DNA of 64,000 nt from Helianthus annuus (GCF_002127325.2 NC_035436.2:113607591-113671590), one strand, 5' to 3'. Shown: positions 1-11,148, counted from the first letter of the stretch. Numbers and translations are program-made. The notes: generated by a model not told the origin, from the letters alone.

Positions 1-2144
1 TCATCCCATAACATCACTACGTTCCATTATAGACAAGTACCAGTAAATAATCAAATCCCATTCCCACCCTGGGAACCCCATGCCTTGGCTGTGTGAACTC
101 ACCTTGGTTTGCTCGGTATGTTATTGCTTCTAGGGTTTATAAATCTCTAAGTACGTAACACACGACCTAGGATGTGTTGCACATGATACGATGTAAGTGT
201 TTGCATCAAATAAGGGTTTACACATCTTTGATATCCAAGCGATTGTGTTGTGTGTGTTTATTGTGTACATGATGATATCACATAGAATGTTCACGCACGT
301 AGAATCATATAGTTGCATTCAATATCATACAATCATTCACGCAGAATCATACATCATGTAAGCATTCCATCCTATTCCCGTAATTCACGCGTAGCGTCCC
401 TGATTTCACGGTTTAATCTTACATGTATAATAATCTAATGGTCATCGTTAACATACCTATCATATTAACATCGTTATTAAACCTTACAAGTTTAACGTAG
501 TCAGGGATTTACAAATTGTCATGCACAGCTAAACAGGTTAACATTATGTAACATGCAATTCATTGATTCAAAGTGAACATCAAGCAATATCAGGCAGGGC
601 CTTGCCATTCTAAACTCAGACAAGTGTGGGGGGGGGGGGCTTCCCCTGTTAAAAGTCGGACAGAACAAGTCATGGTTTAAAACTCAGACAACATAACCTT
701 AACATTTTCGGACCATGAGAGCTTAAAAAGTCGGACCAAAAGGAGAGGAGTTAAACTCGGACTAGGGGGGGATCCTCACAAACTCGGACCCTTGAGCATA
801 ATATAAACTCAGACCTGACTTGATTACTTAAACTCGGTCCATGTGATTCATTAAACTCGGGCCCAAAAGTGTGTTAAACAAACTCGGACAAGCAACAACA
901 TCTTAATAAAACTCGGACATAAGGTTCATCAAGTAACTCGGACCACCTAAGGCCCAAACAAAGTCGGACATAAACATCTTATTAAACTCGGACCAAATCA
1001 CTTGTACATAACTCGGACTGAACTTTATTTGATTAAACTCGGACATAAGATTTTAATACTTAAAGCTCGGACTAAGTAGGGGGGGGGGGTTTCATGCTTG
1101 AAACTCGGGTAGAATCCAAGGGACAAGAAACTCGGACACTTCACAATTGTTTAAAGTCGGACACATCAACCATTAATAAACTCGGTCCAAGGAGAATCCA
1201 ATAAACTCGGTCCAACAACTTCAATAAACTCGGGCAAGCTTATCCATTAACCTAAACTCGGACCTTATGTGATTGTCAACAAAGTCGGACCATGACCCTT
1301 ACCAAATCCTCAGACTTCATCACATATTAAAAACTCAGACACACATTATCATTCAAACTCGGATCTAGCATAATCTCAGACTTTTATCATCCACAAACTC
1401 AGACAATCAGCATCATACAAATATTCAAGTTCGCAGTTACAGCCTTACGACAACAGTTACGTTTCGATGATTATTCCAAACCCTAGTTCATGATTCTCAC
1501 AATGCAAGATCAATTCAATCGACCGATACTTAACAACCAAAAATCATCATAAGATCAATGTATCAAGCAATGCAATTAATCATCATCATCATCACATTAT
1601 TTCATAATTAAATCAAAACCGCAGAACCTTGTATGAAGAACTAGGGCTTCCAAGAACACAAATCAAGAATCAAGAACAACAACAATTCAAAATAATCAAT
1701 AAACAATTAACATCAACGATGATTAAACCATTACCTTGATTCGATTCTAGTTGGATTAGCAATCAAACTTGATGTGAAAGACTTGTGAATCCAAGAATGA
1801 TAAGAAGGTGGTTGTAGAGAGGATTAGGGAATGTGGGTACGTGTTTTGATTCTTAGAGAGTGATTAGTGAATGATTAGGAAGGGGATTAGGGTTATGAGT
1901 TGTTAAAGTTTCACTATCAACCCTACACACCCTTAAGTATTCTTTATTACAGTTTCAACACCACATTCCTTTATTTGACAAATCTTTCACAAGCAACACA
2001 TAACCATGCACAATCACACAATACAATTCGTTGTATCAAAACGTATCTCATTCCATAGCAAATAATTGTGAAATCAATCGACTAAATAATACAAGAACGT
2101 GCAATAAATGCGAAATAGAAATCTTGGAAATTCGAGTTGTCACA
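1..2144 (-). repeat. Tek1 3' LTR, partial
   Basis: It aligns base for base with 6823-8966, the last two thirds of the complete Tek1 LTR. It ends in GTTGTCACA next to the polypurine tract. It holds the CTCGGAC word array (about 610-1405) and an A/C-rich stretch to 2144. There is no gene here; short reading frames such as 130-318 recur in both LTR copies and have no recognisable product. Confidence 0.95.
610..1405. repeat. CTCGGAC word array in Tek1 left LTR
   Basis: About thirty copies of AAACTCGGAC and close variants (AAAGTCGGAC, AAACTCAGAC, AAACTCGGTCC) lie at a step of about 25 bp, for example near 752, 780, 805, 830, 854, 880, 907, 932, 960, 984, 1009 and 1036. The bases between the words are not repeated, so this is a spaced-word array and not a classical tandem repeat. 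Runs of ten G break it near 628 and 1080. Confidence 0.9.
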
Positions 2145-2158
2145 TTATCCCCAACTTA
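2145..2158 (-). other. Tek1 polypurine tract
   Basis: In element sense AAGTTGGGGATAA lies directly against the LTR start TGTGACA. This is the expected position for plus-strand priming. The same sequence sits beside the Tek2 3' LTR at 36555. Confidence 0.75.
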
Positions 2159-2220
2159 AAAGAAATTTCGTCCCGAAATTTGGTACGCACTCACTGAGGA
2201 AGCTAGGTAAGTTATATCGT

Positions 2221-4405
2221 TCACTGGTTTTTCCTGGGGTGTCACATCATCCCCCTGTTAATTTGGAATTTCGTCCCGAAATTCAGTAGTAGTAGCTTCA
2301 GCCTCAGTAGTGGTTGCATTGGTTTCGAAATGACTGGGGTACTTTTCTGTCATCTGATCTTCGCGTTCCCAGGTGTACTCTGGGCCACGTCGGGAGTTCC
2401 AACGAACTCGAACAAGAGGGATTCTCTTGTGCTTGAGGACCTTACATCCCGGTCCGTGATTTCAACTGGTTCCTCGACGAACTGCAACCGCTCGTCGATA
2501 GTGAGTTCCTTAAAAGGAACTATGAGGGTCTCATCTGATAGACATTTCTTCAGATTCGACACGTGAAATACATTGTGAACTGCACCGAGTTCAGCTGGTA
2601 GTTTCAGTCTGTAGGCTACTTGGCCTATTCTTTCAGTGATTTCGAACGGTCCAACATACCGTGGATTGAGCTTGCCTCGTTTACCAAATCTAACCACACC
2701 CCTTTCAGGGTGAAACTTTGAGTAAAACCCGGTCCCCGACCTAAAATTCCAATGGCTTCCTACGCTTATCTGCGTAGCTTTTCTGGCGATCGCGAGTTGC
2801 CGCCCTACGTTGCCGTATCTGTGCAATTCGTTCGGTAGCATCAACTACCATTTCTGGGCCTGTAATCTAACTATCCCCCACCTCTGCCCAACCGAGAGGT
2901 GACCGGCATTTACGTCCGTACAATGCCTCGAATGGAGCGGCTTGAATGCTGGTGTGATAACTGTTATAATACGAAAACTCCACCAAAGGGAGATGCTTTT
3001 CCCAGCCGATGCCGAAATCGATAACGCGTGCCCGAAGCATGTCTTTAAGAGTTTGGATCGTTCGCTCAGACTGTCCATCCGTCTGAGGTTGATATGCTGT
3101 GCTCATGCCTAATCGTGAAACGGAAGATTTGTGCATTGCCTGCCATAGTTCTGACGTGAATCGTGCATCCCGATCCGGAATAATGGAGGTGGGCACCCCG
3201 TGCCTCGAAACAACTTCTTTAAAATAGATGTCTGCGAGAGTTGAGAACTTATCCGTTTCCTTTATAGCCAGGAAGTGTGCAGACTTGGTGAGTCGATCCA
3301 CGATCACCCATATAGTATCTTTCCCACACTGGGATCTGGGTAGGCCTGTAACGAAATCCATGGAAATCTCTTCCCATTTCCATTGCGGTATCCTGGGTTG
3401 CTGAAGTAAGTCTGAGGGTTTCTGGTAGTCTGTCTTGACTCTCGCACAAGTCAAACATTTGCAATGTGGGCCTTCATGCTAGGCCACCAATAAGTAGGCT
3501 GTAGCGCTCGCACGCGCTTAGGTAGGGCGTCTTTCCGACTGAGGGCGTCAGCCACAACATTGGCCTTGCCTGGATGATACTTAATGGCGCATTCGTAGTC
3601 GTTCAGAAGTTCAACCCATCTCCGTTGACGCATATTCAAATCCTTTTGCTTAAGAATATGCTCGAGACTCCTGTGATCGGTGTAAGTCGTGCACCTGGTA
3701 CCGTACAGGTAGTGTCGCCATATCTTAAGCGCGAAAACAACAGCTCCCAGCTCTAAATCGTGCGTCGTGTAGTTCCGTTCATGAATCTTGAGTTGTCGCG
3801 AGCGTAAGCAATAACCTTATCCCGTTGTATCAATACACAACCGAGACCCTGTATCGATGTGTCACCATAAGCCACGAAGTCATCTGTGCTCTCCGGCAGT
3901 GAGAGAATAGGTGCGCTGCAAAGCCTATCCTTAAGGTACTGAAAAGCGGTCTCTTGGGAATCTCCCTAACGGTAGGTGACACCTTCCTGTGTCAGCATAG
4001 CAAGTGGCTGTGCGATCTTGGAGAAGTCTTTGATAAACCGCCTGTAGTATCCCGCCAAACCCAAGAATTGGCGTATTTCTGTTGGTGTACACGGTGCTGG
4101 CCAGTTCCTGCTCGAATCTATCTTGGATGGATCGCATCCCTGTTCACCACATGGCCTAAGAAGTGGACTTCACGTAGCCAGAAGTCGCATTTAGAAAACT
4201 TTGCGTACAATTGCTCCTTTCGAAGAAGTTCCAAGATAAGACGTAAGTGCTGCTCGTGCTCCTCCTGACCCTTGGAGTAGATCAGAATGTCGTCGATGAA
4301 GACAATGACGAATTTGTCCAGGTAGGGTTTGCACACCCTGTGCGTAAGGTCCGTAAATACGGCAGGTGCGTTCAATAATATCAAACCATCCATCATATCA
4401 AACAT
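2221..4405 (-). pseudogene. Tek1 pol remnant: RT C-terminus, RNase H, integrase, chromodomain region
   Basis: Read leftwards from 4405, the translation shows the RT palm with FIDD (about 4300), the thumb/connection region, RNase H ending in VVADALSRK, an integrase core (2867-3454) with [14 protein letters not shown] and [10 protein letters not shown] segments, and the GPF/Y region followed by a chromodomain-like tail (2221-2844). The closest relative in the window is Tek2, which is collinear. Against Tek2, Tek1 has many frameshifts and stops. It lacks protease and the first part of RT, lacks about 260 bp between RNase H and the integrase zinc finger (near 3495), and has lost a few codons of the HHCC finger. 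It cannot encode a functional polymerase. The stop position is inferred from alignment with Tek2. Confidence 0.9.
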
Positions 4406-4526
4406 AAAGTATAGTAGTTAAAAATAATTCATAAAATCCAATACATTTGATGTTCAAACTAAACTTTGTTTGAGTAGCGGAAACATAATAATGAAAAACC
4501 CAAAAAGAAGTTATAAGTTCAAATAT
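4380..4526. other. LTR-derived filler replacing PR and N-terminal RT in Tek1
   Basis: Gag homology stops near 4527 and RT homology resumes near 4380. The roughly 145 bp between them are AT-rich and non-coding. They resemble the U5 side of the Tek1 LTR (about 6215-6340): both carry ATCATATC, then GATGTT, then a GAGTAGCGGAAAC or TTAAGTAGCGGAAGC block followed by ATAATGA. I infer a template switch into an LTR during reverse transcription that removed roughly 1.2 kb of coding sequence. Confidence 0.65.
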
Positions 4527-5826
4527 CGTTCATTGCGTCTCCTCGTCCTAACACGAAAGCTTGACCTCTTGCCTCGTTGCCATTGTTGTTGTTGTTTCCC
4601 CTGTTGTTGTTGTTGTTCCCGTTGCCCTGATTATTGTTGTGGTTCTGATTCTGGTTCAACTGAGGGCAGTCGCGTTTGTAATGACCTTCTGCCCCACACT
4701 GGAAACATCCCCGGTTCCCACGCTGTGGTTGCTGCTGCTGGTTCTGTGGAGCTGGCGGTGGGAGTTGCTGGTTCTGATTTGCTGGCCGTGAGCTTCTACA
4801 ATCCTTAGCCTCATGTCCCACCTTGAGGCATCTTTGGCATTGTTCCCTGCGACATCTTCCGCTGTGGTGTCTGTTGCACTTATTACACAGTGGGTGAATT
4901 CCCCGATATCCACCCTGCCCCTGACTGCCAGATGATTGCTGAGTCGAATTCTGGTAGTCATTTGTCTTGCGCTGCTAAGACTGAACAGTAACCGATCCCT
5001 TGCTGGAATCCCCCTCCCATTTCCTCTTGTTGTCACTGGGGGTAGCAGAAGTGGTGACAGCAGCAGTGGTAGCCTTGACACGCTTTGGCAGTCTGTTCTG
5101 ATCCACTGCCTGATCTGTAATACGGTGAGCGAGGCGCTGAATAGCCTGAATGTTGTCAAGATTAGCCGATGTCACATGGCTCTGGATCTCTGGCGCCAAA
5201 CCCTTGAGATACATCTCAATACGCTTGTATGGTGGGTCTACCATAGTTGGGCATAACACGGCTAGCTCGTTCGACCGTTTAGTATACGCTTCGATCTCTG
5301 ATCCAACCATTTTCAAATTATACAGCTCGTCTTCCAACTTGTGAATATCTTCACGTGTGCAGTACTCCCTTTTGATAAGTTCCTTAAAATCATTCCAGGG
5401 TGTGGCGTTAGCAGCTGCCAACCCTAAGATCTGTACTTGCGCGTTCCACCAAGTCAACGCGATTCCTTCCAAAGTGCCAGTGGCGTACTTGACCTTGCGA
5501 GCCTCAGGGCACTCGCACATTTCGAATACTGACTCTAGCTTTTCAAACCAATGGAGGAGTCCCACTGCCCCCTCGGTGCCACTGAATGAGCTTGGACGAC
5601 AGTCCATGAAGTTCTTGAATGTGCAGACAGGATGCTGCGCTTGTTGACCTATTGTGTACGAATAGGACAAAGTTAAATACGAGAGTTAATGTAGGATCTA
5701 AGGATCCTAGTGTGAGTCTACACTGCAGGGTATACTACCTGCTTGAGCAGCTGCAAGTGCCGCAGCAACTTGAGTTTGAACGAAAGCCTCTAACTGGGCT
5801 TGTGTCATGCTAATTCTTCCAGACAT
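4519..5826 (-). pseudogene. Tek1 gag remnant, two exons
   Basis: Exon 1 (5826-5739, 29 codons plus one base, starting MSGRISMTQAQ) joins across a 90-nt intron to exon 2 (from 5648). Exon 2 holds the Retrotrans_gag domain (motifs FKNFMDCRP, ALTWWNAQV, EAYTKRSNELA) and then CCHC zinc knuckles of the form CX2CX4HX4C (CQRCLKVGHEAKDC, CFQCGAEGHYKRDC). Gag packages element RNA into virus-like particles. One in-frame TAG at 4975-4977 breaks the frame between the domain and the knuckles; Tek2 has sense codons there. The frame is lost at 4526, where filler DNA replaces protease. The Asn/Gln-rich tail is low complexity. Confidence 0.88.
5649..5738 (-). other. Predicted intron in Tek1 gag
   Basis: The interval is 90 nt, begins GTAGTATACC and ends ACACAATAG in element sense. 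It contains stop codons, has a pyrimidine-rich 3' part and carries TTAAC branch-point-like motifs. Removing it joins GCAG to GTCAA in phase 1 and continues the gag frame. Tek2 has an intron of identical length and borders at 41166-41255. Confidence 0.75.
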
Positions 5827-6132
5827 GATCTTCATAGTAAAAGTAATGTAAGTGAGAGTGGTTCGCGAGTAGGGCGATGACAGAAAAGTGTAAGCACGTA
5901 GGTGTTCTCAAGCAATAACAAGTAGTGAGCAAAGTAATGTAAGCATACTACGAGCAAAGTTCTATGCAGTTCTAGCAAGCAGGTAATAAACATAAACCTT
6001 ATTACCTAGGATGTCGAGTCTTGCACGTGGAGCGAAGCGTCGTTGTGGATCGTTGAGAGCACTGTTCTGGTTATAGTCTGGTTTTAATAAAAAACGTTTT
6101 CCCATATTAAAACCAAGTTCTCTATAACCAAT

Positions 6133-6145
6133 GGCTCTGATACCA
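6133..6145 (-). other. Tek1 primer-binding site, tRNA-iMet
   Basis: In element sense TGGTATCAGAGCC lies three bases inside the 5' LTR. It is complementary to the 3' end of plant initiator methionine tRNA, the usual minus-strand primer of chromoviruses. Confidence 0.93.
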
Positions 6146-6559
6146 ATCTGTCACACCCCCGAAATCCACCTGCGGAGTATCACCGCTTGGGAGCGTGACT
6201 GACCAGGATCAAGCCACCAATCATATCGAACAATGTAATTAATGTCAGTTATAATAAACGTAAACCAATCATTCAATACGATTGATGTTTCCAACAAAAC
6301 ATAATTTAAGTAGCGGAAGCGTAATAATGATATCCAATGTATATAAATAGTTCAAGTGTTGTAAGTATAACATAACATCCACGATCCAAGCTCCACAACG
6401 ACCTGCTCATCCCTGTGCAAGCTCCATATGTACCTAATGTCCTGCAAGGCATGTAACGGAGGATCAACAACTAGTTGAGCGAGTTCACAGTTAACAGTTC
6501 AGTAATAGTATAGGGTGAGTAGCAGTATGTTCGTTCGTTCGTTATGTCATGTATCGTAT

Positions 6560-6785
6560 TGGTTTCCATCGCAGCCTCCCAGGCAGGTATGCGAAGATAT
6601 TAGGGGAATGTTCATCCCGAGTATTCTAGACTAGGTTTACCTGTATCGCGGCCTACCAGGCAGGTGTGCGAAGATTAGTAAATTACAGTTCGCGGCCTTC
6701 CAAAGGCAGGTGTGCGAAGTCAGTCATAATATCGCGGCCAACCCTTGGCAGGTGTGCGAAGATCAGTTCAATAAGTGTTACTAGT
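6560..6785. repeat. Four-unit tandem repeat in Tek1 LTR
   Basis: Four imperfect units of 40-60 bp share CGCGGCC...CAGG followed by CAGGTGTGCGAAG. The Tek2 LTR has a four-unit repeat of unrelated sequence at the equivalent place. No function is known to me. Confidence 0.85.
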
Positions 6786-7434
6786 CTAGCAGTAGTTCTA
6801 ACCGTGGAGTATGTACCATAGTTCATCCCATAACATCACTACGTTCCATTATAGACAAGTACCAGTAAATAATCAAATCCCATTCCCACCCTGGGAACCC
6901 CATGCCTTGGCTGTGTGAACTCACCTTGGTTTGCTCGGTATGTTATTGCTTCTAGGGTTTATAAATCTCTAAGTCCGTAACACACGACCTAGGATGTGTT
7001 GCACATGATACGATGTAAGTGTTTGCATCAAATAAGGGTTTACACATCTTTGATATCCAAGCGATTGTGTTGTGTGTGTTTATTGTGTACATGATGATAT
7101 CACATAGAATGTTCACGCACGTAGAATCATATAGTTGCATTCAATATCATACAATCATTCACGCAGAATCATACATCATGTAAGCATTCCATCCTATTCC
7201 CGTAATTCACGCGTAGCGTCCCTGATTTCACGGTTTAATCTTACATGTATAATAATCTAATGGTCATCGTTAACATACCTATCATATTAACATCGTTATT
7301 AAACCTTACAAGTTTAACGTAGTCAGGGATTTACAAATTGTCATGCACAGCTAAACAGGTTAACATTATGTAACATGCAATTCATTGATTCAAAGTGAAC
7401 ATCAAGCAATATCAGGCAGGGCCTTGCCATTCTA

Positions 7435-8229
7435 AACTCAGACAAGTGTGGGGGGGGGGGGGCTTCCCCTGTTAAAAGTCGGACAGAACAAGTCATGGTT
7501 TAAAACTCAGACAACATAACCTTAACATTTTCGGACCATGAGAGCTTAAAAAGTCGGACCAAAAGGAGAGGAGTTAAACTCGGACTAGGGGGGGATCCTC
7601 ACAAACTCGGACCCTTGAGCATAATATAAACTCGGACCTGACTTGATTACTTAAACTCGGTCCATGTGATTCATTAAACTCGGGCCCAAAAGTGTGTTAA
7701 ACAAACTCGGACAAGCAACAACATCTTAATAAAACTCGGACATAAGGTTCATCAAGTAACTCGGACCACCTAAGGCCCAAACAAAGTCGGACATAAACAT
7801 CTTATTAAACTTGGACCAAATCACTTGTACATAACTCGGACTGAACTTTATTTGATTAAACTCGGACATAAGATTTTAATACTTAAAGCTCGGACTAAGT
7901 AAGGGGGGGGGTTTCATGCTTGAAACTCGGGTAGAATCCAAGGGACAAGAAACTCGGACACTTCACAATTGTTTAAAGTCGGACACATCAACCATTAATA
8001 AACTCGGTCCAAGGAGAATCCAATAAACTCGGTCCAACAACTTCAATAAACTCGGGCAAGCTTATCCATTAACCTAAACTCGGACCTTATGTGATTGTCA
8101 ACAAAGTCGGACCATGACCCTTACCAAATCCTCGGACTTCATCACATATTAAAAACTCAGACACACATTATCATTCAAACTCGGATCTAGCATAATCTCA
8201 GACTTTTATCATCCACAAACTCAGACAAT
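7435..8229. repeat. CTCGGAC word array in Tek1 right LTR
   Basis: This is the second copy of the array at 610-1405, with a handful of base changes (for example a CTCAGAC word reads CTCGGAC near 7628). Confidence 0.9.
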
Positions 8230-9751
8230 CAGCATCATACAAATATTCAAGTTCGCAGTTACAGCCTTACGACAACAGTTACGTTTCGATGATTATTCCA
8301 AACCCTAGTTCATGATTCTCACAATGCAAGATCAATTCAATCGACCGATACTTAACAACCAAAAATCATCATAAGATCAATGTATCAAGCAATGCAATTA
8401 ATCATCATCATCATCACATTATTTCATAATTAAATCAAAACCGCAGAACCTTGTATGAAGAACTAGGGCTTCCAAGAACACAAATCAAGAATCAAGAACA
8501 ACAACAATTCAAAATAATCAATAAACAATTAACATCAACGATGATTAAACCATTACCTTGATTCGATTCTAGTTGGATTAGCAATCAAACTTGATGTGAA
8601 AGACTTGTGAATCCAAGAATGATAAGAAGGTGGTTGTAGAGAGGATTAGGGAATGTGGGTACGTGTTTTGATTCTTAGAGAGTGATTAGTGAATGATTAG
8701 GAAGGGGATTAGGGTTATGAGTTGTTAAAGTTTCACTATCAACCCTACACACCCTTAAGTATTCTTTATTACAGTTTCAACACCACATTCCTTTATTTCA
8801 CAAATCTTTCACAAGCAACACATAACCATGCACAATCACACAATACAATTCGTTGTATCAAAACGTATCTCATTCCATAGCAAATAATTGTGAAATCAAT
8901 CGACTAAATAATACAAGAACGTGCAATAAATGCGAAATAGAAATCTTGGAAATTCGAGTTGTCACAGAAAGCATGAAAGTAACAGGTAGGCACATGTGTT
9001 TCACCCCAAAACAGTTTGGAAAACAGTAAAAGAGGGGTTAAATGTACTCACCTGAGATTGCTTTGAAGTTCTTGTATAATAACCAGATAATGCTAGAGAT
9101 CACGGAATATCAAACGGCACCTAATAGGACCAAAATTGGAAGGATCGGATAGTATGCGGGTTCGTAAACCAAACGAGTATGGAGACTCGTGTAATATGGT
9201 CTAACAAAGCCTACATACTAAAATGAAACCTAACCTAAGTGCTTGCGACCCATTACGACCCGTTTAGGTAGCTTATGCTACCTCACGCGTCGTTCGCGTA
9301 GAACGCGTCTGGAACGCCTAACATCGTGACCACAAGGTATAACCTCGGAAGGTTATAGCTATGGTCATCTAATGTGTTTGGTCGGATCCTAATGATCGGC
9401 CAAATGGGTCGGGTTCGAAAGTATAAGCGATGGTTTAGATCGCTTACCTTACGACCCTATATATGCACTAAACTAAAAGTGACGAGCTAAGCATGTTAGG
9501 ACATGCTTAACTAAGTTTAGAAAACAGGTTTGGCACCAAAACGAACGGCTTTGATGCTCACGAGTAGTTTGGTTACAAAATATGCAAGAATGCACATTTT
9601 GGCCGAAACTACGACTCGTCACTAAGCCTAGATAACGTGGTAATAAGTAGGTATAGTCACTACGGACTATAACCATCGTGATCACGCTCACGTTATGAAG
9701 TTCCATGAACTTCGTGTTGACCATAGGCTGGTCAATGCAGAAAGTCAACAA

Positions 9752-9756
9752 AACGT
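9752..9756. repeat. Target-site duplication AACGT, left of Pal
   Basis: AACGT directly precedes the left Pal terminus TGTTGATG and is repeated at 11576-11580 directly after the right terminus CATCAACA. Confidence 0.9.
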
Positions 9757-10183
9757 TGTTGATGCACGGAATGTCTGTTGACTGCGTCTACAAAAAGTCT
9801 GAAGTCAAGATTGGTCTATAAGGGGTTAAAGTGTAAATATTGTGTAAAATAGGCTTAGGATCGCTTATTAGTCATTGTGTTGATGTGGACCGCTTTTGTG
9901 TCACTTATATGGATCTCTTATAGGACAAAGGGTCTGGATCGCTCATGTGTCATGTCTTAAGAGCGACCCTGGATCTCTATATATAGGGGTGAGCGGTTCA
10001 TAAGTTGTAACAGTGTATGTGTGTGCTACGGTGCTGAAACTCTGCCAAATTTTTATCAGAAAGCAATAGAAAGATAAGGAATTGAAAGGATAAGCTGTTG
10101 TAACTTCATATATGTTGATTCCGCCTTCATACATGAAGATGAACTACCTTGACTGACTTATCGGGTCATAGAACGGTCCAACA
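9757..10183 (+). repeat. Pal left LTR, plus orientation (427 bp)
   Basis: It starts TGTTGATGCACGG and ends CGGTCCAACA. TATATATA at 9978-9985 is the probable TATA box. Several GGATCGCT or GGACCGCT words extend the leader word array into the LTR. Confidence 0.94.
9978..9985 (+). promoter_or_regulatory. TATA box of Pal left LTR
   Basis: TATATATA in CTCTATATATAGGGG. The inverted LTR has its counterpart at 11347-11354 on the minus strand. The two promoters therefore converge on the short interior. Confidence 0.75.
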
Positions 10184-10185
10184 AG

Positions 10186-10197
10186 TGGTATCAGAGC
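10186..10197 (+). other. Pal left primer-binding site
   Basis: TGGTATCAGAGC lies two bases inside the left LTR and is complementary to the tRNA-iMet 3' end. Its far side joins directly to reversed gag sequence with no leader. Confidence 0.9.
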
Positions 10198-10542
10198 TAC
10201 ACACTTTTGTTCAGCTACAAAGAGATCAATTTCTTCAGAATTTCTTAAAGCTTCACCTTTTTTCTTTCCCTCAGCATAACCGTTTTTCATACTCTTCCAA
10301 CTGGGGAAAGCGAATGCCATTAGCCAATCTTCGAACTTTGTTGCCCACCTGCTGTAGTCCTCTATAGCCATCAACTTAGGAGGTTTGTTAAACGTTCCAA
10401 ATGCACTTTCGGACTCCCAAGCTTCTTTCTTTTTCTCCTTTTGTTGATTCTCGTTCGTATTGTTCGATGTCGAATCGTTGTTTCCTGAACTTCCCGTGAA
10501 TGCGTACATATCGCTAAATGGATTCAAGAACATATCATCCAT
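10195..10542 (-). pseudogene. Pal gag fragment, Copia N-terminal Gag
   Basis: The first ATG is at 10542. The frame reads about 115 residues with KPPKLMAIEDYSRWATKFED, the typical start of Copia Gag (DUF4219/UBN2 type). Coding ends where the sequence turns into the inverted primer site near 10197, so only the N-terminal part of Gag is present and no zinc knuckle, protease or polymerase follows. An in-frame extension upstream of the ATG has no start codon. Confidence 0.8.
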
Positions 10543-10619
10543 CGTGAACGTACCTGCAAAATCAGACAATCACTTAGCAAAGTTTTGGTTTTTTTTTAAA
10601 AAAATAACAGAACCACAAA

Positions 10620-10925
10620 AGCGATCCTGTTTGTACAGCTTGACAGAAAAGCAGATCAATAGATGTCCGTATACGCGGTCCAGACAACAATGTCCTTTCG
10701 AGCGGACCACAAAGTGTCAGAAAAGCGAGTCACAAGTATCTGTTCGAGCGATTCAGGCTATGATCGTTCGAGCGGTTCGTATATGATCGTTCGAGCGATC
10801 CTAACAATAAAATTGTCCAAAAGAGCGATCCAAACAAATGTTTCGAGCGATCCTAAGGTTAAATTTTCGAGCGATTCAGATTAAATCCAGATAAGCGGTC
10901 CTAATGTCCGAAAAGGCGATCCATT
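10620..10925. repeat. GAGCGATCC word array in Pal leader
   Basis: About twelve words of the form (G/A)AGCG(A/G)(T/A)(C/T)C lie near 10700, 10723, 10746, 10770, 10793, 10823, 10845, 10869, 10893 and 10914, a step close to 23 bp. In element sense they read GGATCGCTC. The array lies between the right primer site and gag. CopA and CopB have the same type of array in the same place. Confidence 0.88.
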
Positions 10926-11134
10926 GTTTTTAGCCTGTTTTTACCAATTTTAATCCGTATTTTCACCTGATTCTTTCTAGGGTTTGTTAATAGTGTGTTT
11001 TACACGTTATACTCGAATTTCAGACAATTTTGACCGTTGGAACCACTAGAAACTGAAAAAGTATGAGAGAAAGTGAGTAGAAAAGAGAGATTTCTGCAGA
11101 TCTATGCTGTAGTAGTATGAACTCCTCGTCCTGA

Positions 11135-11146
11135 GCTCTGATACCA
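11135..11146 (-). other. Pal right primer-binding site
   Basis: On the minus strand TGGTATCAGAGC sits two bases inside the right LTR and is followed by a normal leader leading to gag. This is the authentic 5' end of the element. Confidence 0.92.
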
Positions 11147-11148
11147 CT

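Larger units (their letters stand above)
1..8966 (-). mobile_element. Tek1: defective Ty3/Gypsy Tekay-like chromovirus, left LTR cut by window
   Basis: The element is bounded by two long direct repeats. The right one (6149-8966, the 5' LTR in element sense) is complete. The left one (1-2144) matches its last 2144 bases and continues beyond the window. In element sense both start TGTGACAACTCG and end GGTGTGACA. Between them are a tRNA-iMet primer site, a gag remnant, a pol remnant (RT, RNase H, integrase, C-terminal chromodomain region) and a G-rich polypurine tract. The internal part is only about 4.0 kb, against 5.1 kb in the related Tek2, because protease and the N-terminal RT are deleted. 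The right flank reads GAAAG, a candidate target duplication that cannot be confirmed without the left flank. The two LTRs show only about six differences over 2.1 kb by eye, so insertion was recent despite the broken interior. Confidence 0.93.
6149..8966 (-). repeat. Tek1 5' LTR, complete (2818 bp)
   Basis: On the plus strand it starts TGTCACACCCCCG and ends GAGTTGTCACA, giving TG...CA ends in element sense. It contains a four-unit tandem repeat at about 6560-6785 and the CTCGGAC array at about 7435-8229. I could not place a single convincing TATA box; TTTATAAAC-like sequence on the minus strand near 6955 is a weak candidate. Confidence 0.95.

Noticed and set aside
613..1404. CRISPR-like array of short regular repeats
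   Set aside because: The words are 7-10 bp and degenerate, the array lies inside an LTR and occurs in both LTR copies, and the genome is a plant.
4470..4808. Plus-strand Cys-rich and Val-rich proteins
   Set aside because: They are antisense to the Asn/Gln-rich tail and knuckles of Tek1 gag.
10186..10197. tRNA genes at the GCTCTGATACCA sites
   Set aside because: Only the 12-13 nt complementary to the tRNA 3' end is present; there is no cloverleaf.
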